Shown here piece by piece: positions 59,106 through 64,000 of a stretch of DNA of 64,000 nucleotides. Position 1 is the stretch's first letter. Every line of letters starts with the position of its first letter. Origin of the DNA: Pedobacter cryoconitis. Its GTDB lineage: Bacteria; Bacteroidota; Bacteroidia; Sphingobacteriales; Sphingobacteriaceae. The position numbers and the translations under genes are program-made. The stretch lies in contig NZ_JACHCE010000008.1 of the NCBI RefSeq assembly GCF_014200605.1, forward strand, positions 124,001 to 188,000, written 5' to 3'. The notes under the pieces are model-generated. The model saw only the letters and a list, made by a program, of their open reading frames with translations. It did no database searches and was not told the DNA's origin.

Positions 59106-61817
59106 ATGACTATCTTAAAAGAGAGTTTAAAAAAAAGAGCCATTCCAGACAAAAGAAAAGTAATGTCTAATGGTAGTGATGAGGCTGCAGCGACCAAACT
59201 ACAAAATGTTTCCAGGTCAGATCAAAGTTTCTATTTAGCTATGCTCGATAGCAACCTGGATGGATTATCGGCCATGCAAGCCAAAGAAAGACTGGGCAAA
59301 TTCGGGTTAAATGAAGTGCATCACGAAAAAGCTCCTGCATGGATTAAACAACTGTTCCAGGCTTTTATAAATCCTTTTATTGGTATCCTGCTCATTATTG
59401 CGGTGATCTCTTTTATACTGGATGTCTGGCTGGCAAATCCAGGTGAAGGTGATTATAAGACCGTTACCATGGTTGGTATTATGGTCATGGTGAGTTCTTT
59501 ACTTCGGTTTTTTCAGGAATATCGTAGTAACCGGGCTGCAGAACAACTTAAAAGCATGGTTAAAACTACAGCTACTGTAGTCAGAAAAACGACCGGAAAG
59601 AAAGAACTGGATATTAAAAAATTAGTGCCCGGAGATGTAATTATGCTGTCTGCCGGAGATATGATCCCTGCAGATTGTCGTATTGTACAATCTAAAGATC
59701 TCTTTGTCAGCCAGTCTATGCTGACAGGGGAGTCTTTACCAGTAGAAAAAAGAAGTCTCGCTGTACGTGATGCAGAAAATAAACCACTGGTAGAGCTGGA
59801 TAATATCTGCTTCATGGGTACTAACGTTGTGAGTGGTTATGCGACCGCAATTGTCGTAAACACTGGCAACCAGACCTACTTTGGTTCACTTAGCAAAGTG
59901 ATCGTTGGTAAACGTGCGGAGACAAACTTTGATAAAGGTGTCAATAAAGTGAGCTATCTGCTCATCAGCTTCATGGTCGTTATGGTTCCGCTGATCTTTT
60001 TGATCAATGGATTGGTCAAAGGGAATTGGTGGGATGCTTTGCTTTTCGCTATTGCTGTAGCCGTTGGACTGACTCCTGAAATGCTCCCAATGATTGTAAC
60101 CGCAAACCTGGCCAAAGGCGCGGTGAACATGAGTAAACATAAAGTAATTATTAAACGCCTCAATGCTATACAGAATATTGGCGCTATGGATGTGCTTTGT
60201 ACTGATAAAACAGGCACGCTGACTATGGATAAAATTGTGCTTGAGAGGCATCTGAATATCTTCGGACAAGAGGATGAAGAGGTGCTGAAATGGGCTTACC
60301 TCAATAGTTTTCATCAAACCGGGCTCAAAAACCTGCTTGATGTAGCGGTTTTAGAGCATGTCGAACTGCATGATTACCTCAAAGTTGAAGAACACTTTTT
60401 AAAGGTAGATGAAATCCCTTTCGATTTTCACAGACGCAGAATGTCCGTTGTCCTTAAACAGCGCAATGGAAAACATTTGCTGATCTGTAAAGGGGCAGTT
60501 GAAGAAATGCTTGATCTGTGCAGCCATGCTTTTGATCCCGGAGATGATAAACAGCTGCATATTGAGTCAGATAAAGTAATTCCAATGGATGAGACCATGC
60601 GGAAAATGATTTTGCAGACCTCAAAAAAGCTCAATGCAGAAGGGCTCAGGGTATTGCTGGTTGCTATTCGTGAGTTTGATGACCGTGCGCTTAATTACGC
60701 TGTTGAAGATGAGAAAGACATGATCCTGACTGGCTTTATCGGCTTTTTAGATCCTGCTAAACCTTCGGCTAAAATTGCTATTGAAGCTTTACAAAAATTA
60801 GGGGTGAGCATTAAAGTACTGACTGGCGATAATGAAATTGTCACTAAAAAGATATGCCGTGATGTAGGTATCCCTTTTGATAAAATCCTGCTGGGTGCAG
60901 AGGTCGAAAAAATGTCTGATGCTGAATTGCAGGAACAAGTGGGAGAAGTTTCTATCCTGGCAAAATTAAGCCCTGTTCAGAAATCCCGTGTTGTTAAAAT
61001 CTTGCAGGCCAAAGGTCATACGGTAGGTTTTATGGGCGATGGGATCAATGATGCTGTCGCACTCAGAGATGCCGATGTAGGTATTAGTGTAGATACAGCG
61101 GTGGATATAGCCAAAGAAAGTGCTGATATCATTTTGCTCGAAAAAGACCTGATGGTTTTAAGAAAAGGCGTGATATACGGCCGCAGGACCTTTGGTAATA
61201 TTATCAAATATATCAAAATGACTGCCAGCAGCAATTTTGGTAATATGTTCAGCATGCTGGGTGCAAGTGCCTTTCTGCCATTCCTGCCTATGCTGCCGGT
61301 GCAAATTCTGGTTCAGAACCTGCTGTATGACGTTTCGCAGGTCTCTATTCCATGGGACAGAATGGACGAAGACTTCATTGAAAAACCTAAAAAATGGGAT
61401 GCTTCAGGAATTAAAAGATTCATGCTGTATATAGGCCCGATCAGTTCAATTTTTGATTATGCAACGTTTGCAGTTATGTTTTTTGTATTCAAAGCGAATA
61501 GCCCTGCGCATCAGAGCCTTTTTCAAAGTGGCTGGTTTATCGAAGGGTTACTGTCACAGACGCTGATTGTACATATGATCCGGACCCGTAAAATCCCATT
61601 TATACAAAGCTGGGCAACAGCTCCGGTAGTGGCATTAACCTCACTGATTATGGTGATCGGGATATTTATTCCTTTCTCCCCATTTGCAGGTGCATTAAAA
61701 ATGGAACAATTGCCACTAAGCTATTTCCCCTGGTTAATAGGTATCCTGGGCTCTTATTGCCTGCTTACACAACTCATTAAAGGATGGTACATTAAAAGAT
61801 TTAACCAATGGCTTTAG
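59106..61817 (+). CDS. mgtA: Mg2+-importing P-type ATPase (P3B, MgtA type), second copy
   Basis: A 903-residue P3B ATPase. TGES is in LTGESLPVEK, M4 motif VGLTPEMLPMIV, phosphorylation site CTDKTGTLTMDK (Asp near 365), nucleotide motif CKGAVEEML, hinge GDGINDAVALRDAD and about ten helices. The ATG at 59106 (MTILKESLKKRAI) is chosen; the longer reading would overlap the MntP-like gene. This copy has the canonical TPEMLP, unlike the island copy at 3127. It ends overlapping a 49-residue ORF. Confidence 0.92.
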   Translation: MTILKESLKKRAIPDKRKVMSNGSDEAAATKLQNVSRSDQSFYLAMLDSNLDGLSAMQAKERLGKFGLNEVHHEKAPAWIKQLFQAFINPFIGILLIIAVISFILDVWLANPGEGDYKTVTMVGIMVMVSSLLRFFQEYRSNRAAEQLKSMVKTTATVVRKTTGKKELDIKKLVPGDVIMLSAGDMIPADCRIVQSKDLFVSQSMLTGESLPVEKRSLAVRDAENKPLVELDNICFMGTNVVSGYATAIVVNTGNQTYFGSLSKVIVGKRAETNFDKGVNKVSYLLISFMVVMVPLIFLINGLVKGNWWDALLFAIAVAVGLTPEMLPMIVTANLAKGAVNMSKHKVIIKRLNAIQNIGAMDVLCTDKTGTLTMDKIVLERHLNIFGQEDEEVLKWAYLNSFHQTGLKNLLDVAVLEHVELHDYLKVEEHFLKVDEIPFDFHRRRMSVVLKQRNGKHLLICKGAVEEMLDLCSHAFDPGDDKQLHIESDKVIPMDETMRKMILQTSKKLNAEGLRVLLVAIREFDDRALNYAVEDEKDMILTGFIGFLDPAKPSAKIAIEALQKLGVSIKVLTGDNEIVTKKICRDVGIPFDKILLGAEVEKMSDAELQEQVGEVSILAKLSPVQKSRVVKILQAKGHTVGFMGDGINDAVALRDADVGISVDTAVDIAKESADIILLEKDLMVLRKGVIYGRRTFGNIIKYIKMTASSNFGNMFSMLGASAFLPFLPMLPVQILVQNLLYDVSQVSIPWDRMDEDFIEKPKKWDASGIKRFMLYIGPISSIFDYATFAVMFFVFKANSPAHQSLFQSGWFIEGLLSQTLIVHMIRTRKIPFIQSWATAPVVALTSLIMVIGIFIPFSPFAGALKMEQLPLSYFPWLIGILGSYCLLTQLIKGWYIKRFNQWL

Positions 61818-61957
61818 TCCGCTCCGGCAAACAATGGATCATCGCAATCCTGTTAATTCTACTGGTTGTGGTATTCGCAGAATGGTTGGAATACCGTTTT
61901 CACACCCTATCTGATTTCTCACACAAAGACAATAAACAATATGAAGTTGAAAAATAA
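61808..61957 (+). CDS. Small membrane protein, 49 residues
   Basis: A complete ORF beginning MALVRSGKQWIIAILLILLV and ending DNKQYEVEK, with one transmembrane helix (about 10-24). Its ATG overlaps the ATPase stop region and its end overlaps the start of the periplasmic adaptor gene by 17 bp. Such nested small proteins can modulate P-type ATPases (as MgtR or MgtS do for Mg2+ transporters in enterobacteria); this is a suggestion by analogy only. Confidence 0.45.
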   Translation: MALVRSGKQWIIAILLILLVVVFAEWLEYRFHTLSDFSHKDNKQYEVEK

Positions 61958-63071
61958 CAGCCAGCCATATCTGGCTGCCATCGCAGTAATTATCATAGGG
62001 CTCACTGCTTCCTGCAAACATCAGCCGGCTAAAGAAGCGGCTGCTGAATATACCTTAAAAGGTGACGTAATTACTTTACCTGAGCATTCTGTTTTGAAAG
62101 GCAAGTTAAAATACATCACTGTTGATACAGAACCTTATCAAATGCAAATGCTCACTGCCGGAACAGTCAGAGCCATTCCTACGCAATACGCTGAAATCGC
62201 GCCTCCATTTCAGGGAAGAGTGACTAAATCGTTTATTAAACTAGGCATGAAGACTACTGCTGAAACCCCTTTGTTTGAAATCAGTTCGCCAGATTTTATT
62301 GCCGCTCAGAAAGTCTTTTTTCAGGAGAAATCGCAAATGCAGCAGGCAGAGCGGACTTTGAAACGTCAAAAAGATCTGATGGCTAATGGTGTAGGTACAC
62401 AAAAAGACCTTGAAGAAGCACAAACCGCCTATGATGTAGAGAAAAAAGAGTTTGAAAATGCAGTTATAGGAATCAAAATTTTTAAAGCAAATCCAGAAAA
62501 ACTATCTCTTGGTCAGGCGCTTGTTGTACATGCACCAATTACTGGCGAAGTGATTGAAAATAAAGTGGTTTTGGGCCAGTTTATCAAAGACGATGCTGCC
62601 AGTGTTGCAACTGTAGCTAACCTGAATAAAGTATGGGTATCCGGGCAGGTGAAAGAAAAGGATATCCGTTATATCCATGAAAAAGACGAATGTGAAATTG
62701 AAGTTGCCGCTTTACCGGGAAAAACAATCAGGGGAAAAGTTTACCACGTCAATGAAGTTGTAGACGAAGATACCCGCAGTGTACAGGTTTTAATTGAATG
62801 CGACAACAATGATCATATGCTTAAACCGGGGATGTATGTTTCTGTGAATTTTATAGATGCACCTGCTTCGGCTATTATCGTTCCGTTAAAGGCAATCCTG
62901 CAGATGAACGATGCAAATTTTGTTTTCATAGTTACCCCGGATGGTAAATATATCAAGAGAAAAGTAGAAACAGGTGGTACAGAAAAAGACCGTGTTGTTA
63001 TTAAATCAGGTCTGGCCAAAGGCGAAAAGATCGTATCAGAAGGTGGCTTCTATCTATTGGAAGCTAAGTAA
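61941..63071 (+). CDS. RND efflux periplasmic adaptor (CusB/CzcB type) lipoprotein
   Basis: A 376-residue membrane-fusion protein with a lipobox (IGLTAS-C) after the signal sequence starting MKLKNNSQPYLAAIAVII. In order: barrel-sandwich half (EIAPPFQGRVTKSFIKLGMKT), coiled hairpin (about 130-190, FFQEKSQMQQAERTLKRQKDLMANG), second half (VVHAPITGEVIENKVVLGQFI) and beta-barrel plus membrane-proximal domains. It links the RND pump encoded next with an outer-membrane channel. The ATG at 61941 is chosen because it starts the signal peptide. Confidence 0.9.
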   Translation: MKLKNNSQPYLAAIAVIIIGLTASCKHQPAKEAAAEYTLKGDVITLPEHSVLKGKLKYITVDTEPYQMQMLTAGTVRAIPTQYAEIAPPFQGRVTKSFIKLGMKTTAETPLFEISSPDFIAAQKVFFQEKSQMQQAERTLKRQKDLMANGVGTQKDLEEAQTAYDVEKKEFENAVIGIKIFKANPEKLSLGQALVVHAPITGEVIENKVVLGQFIKDDAASVATVANLNKVWVSGQVKEKDIRYIHEKDECEIEVAALPGKTIRGKVYHVNEVVDEDTRSVQVLIECDNNDHMLKPGMYVSVNFIDAPASAIIVPLKAILQMNDANFVFIVTPDGKYIKRKVETGGTEKDRVVIKSGLAKGEKIVSEGGFYLLEAK

Positions 63072-63093
63072 ATCACGCTATTAGCCCATTACT

Positions 63094-64000
63094 ATGAAAC
63101 AATTAATTTTTACTGCAATTAAAAAACGCTGGCTCTTTGCAGCACTATTTATACTCCTGGCCGTATTCGGTTTTTACTCCTGGAAACAACTTTCCATAGA
63201 GGCTTATCCGGATATTGCCGATGTGACCTCGCAGGTCGTAACACAGGTACCGGGCCTGGCTGCCGAAGAAGTAGAACAGCAAATCTCTATCCCGATAGAA
63301 CGTGCATTAAATGGTTTACCAGGCATGCATGTTATGCGCAGCCGGAGTTTATTCGGCCTGTCCCTGATTACCATGGTTTTTGACGATGGGGTAGATGATT
63401 ACTGGGCAAGACAAAGGATTCAGGAACGGTTAACAGATGTCAAACTACCTTTTGGCGCTACCCCGGGACTTGATCCGCTGACCTCGCCAACCGGAGAAAT
63501 CTACCGGTACATTATAGAAAGTAAGAACCACGATTTAAGACAGCTTACTGATTTACAGAACTGGAAAATTATTCCAAGGATCAAGCAGGTACAGGGAGTT
63601 GCCGATGTAGCCAATTTCGGTGGCATCACGACACAATATCAGGTAGAAATCGATCCTGCTAAATTAGCCCAATACCATGTTTCGTTAACAGACGTGCAAA
63701 CTGCCATCAACAGCAATAATACCAATGCCGGCGGAAGTATCTTAAACCGCGGGGAACAAGGTTACGTAGTCCGTGGGATAGGTTTAGTGAAAGATCTGGC
63801 TGCATTAGGTGATGTCGTTGTTAAATCTGTTAGTGGTGTTCCTGTATTTGTAAAGGATTTAGGAGAGCTAAAATATGGAACGCTCGAACGTAAAGGTATT
63901 TTGGGTTATACAGACCGTAACGTAAATTATTCGGACGGGATTGAAGGCATTGTTGTGATGCTGAAAGGGCAGAACCCTTCCGTTGTTCTGGAAGGCATTC
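63094..64000 (+). CDS. Heavy-metal RND efflux pump (CzcA/CusA type), N-terminal part
   Basis: The first 302 residues of an HME-RND transporter, cut by the window end. The first helix (KKRWLFAALFILLAVFGFYSW) is followed by the family's periplasmic start SIEAYPDIADVTSQVVTQVPGLAAEEVEQQISIPIERALNGLPG and by RSRSLFGLSLITMVFDDGVDDYWARQRI. These match CusA/CzcA pumps that export Cu+/Ag+ or Co2+/Zn2+/Cd2+ by proton antiport. The metal specificity residues lie beyond the window. Confidence 0.93.
   Translation, partial: MKQLIFTAIKKRWLFAALFILLAVFGFYSWKQLSIEAYPDIADVTSQVVTQVPGLAAEEVEQQISIPIERALNGLPGMHVMRSRSLFGLSLITMVFDDGVDDYWARQRIQERLTDVKLPFGATPGLDPLTSPTGEIYRYIIESKNHDLRQLTDLQNWKIIPRIKQVQGVADVANFGGITTQYQVEIDPAKLAQYHVSLTDVQTAINSNNTNAGGSILNRGEQGYVVRGIGLVKDLAALGDVVVKSVSGVPVFVKDLGELKYGTLERKGILGYTDRNVNYSDGIEGIVVMLKGQNPSVVLEGI

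Noticed and set aside
1..64000. CRISPR arrays, insertion sequences, rRNA genes
   Set aside because: I looked for regularly spaced repeats, transposase motifs with terminal repeats and rRNA sequence and found none in this window.

Overview
The window is from a Sphingobacteriaceae-like member of the Bacteroidota, probably close to Pedobacter. The evidence is low-GC DNA, A-rich start regions without clear Shine-Dalgarno sites, promoters with the phylum's TAnnTTTG-type -7 element, a SusC/SusD pair, and protein families typical of the group. The species is inferred.

Positions 1 to about 46,000 look like an integrated stress island. It ends with a tyrosine recombinase (44453-45757, minus) whose 5' end faces the 3' end of an intact tRNA-Lys (46001-46073). 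The island carries acetate kinase (partial), a HAD phosphatase, two triple-BON proteins, Hsp20, five universal stress proteins (eight UspA domains), three cation P-type ATPases, a heterodimeric ABC exporter, an Mla lipid-transport operon, fumarase C, alcohol and aldehyde dehydrogenases, an Acg-type nitroreductase, a YciF-type protein and a CheB-CheR-PAS histidine kinase. It also holds several gene remnants and small unannotated ORFs.

The centre of the island is a two-gene signalling unit (11587-13886). The histidine kinase has a PAS domain with the residues of the FixL haem pocket (H62, Y65, R68, R82, with FixL spacing). Its partner is a receiver domain fused to a CRP/FNR-type DNA-binding module with the FNR recognition signature E-T-V-S-R. 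FNR/FixK-like boxes (WTGAT-N4-RTCAW) stand before almost every transcription unit of the island. They usually come in pairs exactly 22 bp apart, and the proximal box lies 29-30 nt from an nAnnTTT(A/G) -7 element at about 14 promoters. I read this as an oxygen- or redox-controlled regulon. Its content resembles the mycobacterial DosR dormancy regulon, but it uses a FixL-to-FNR-fusion circuit. I saw no such boxes right of 46 kb.

Right of tRNA-Lys lies ordinary chromosome. In order: SusD/SusC, an OmpR-type two-component system, a MocR regulator divergent from a PaiB-like/GNAT pair, an ECF sigma factor, a magnesium locus (structured leader, small protein, MgtC, MntP-like membrane protein, MgtA ATPase), and the start of a CzcBA/CusBA-type RND efflux operon cut by the window end.
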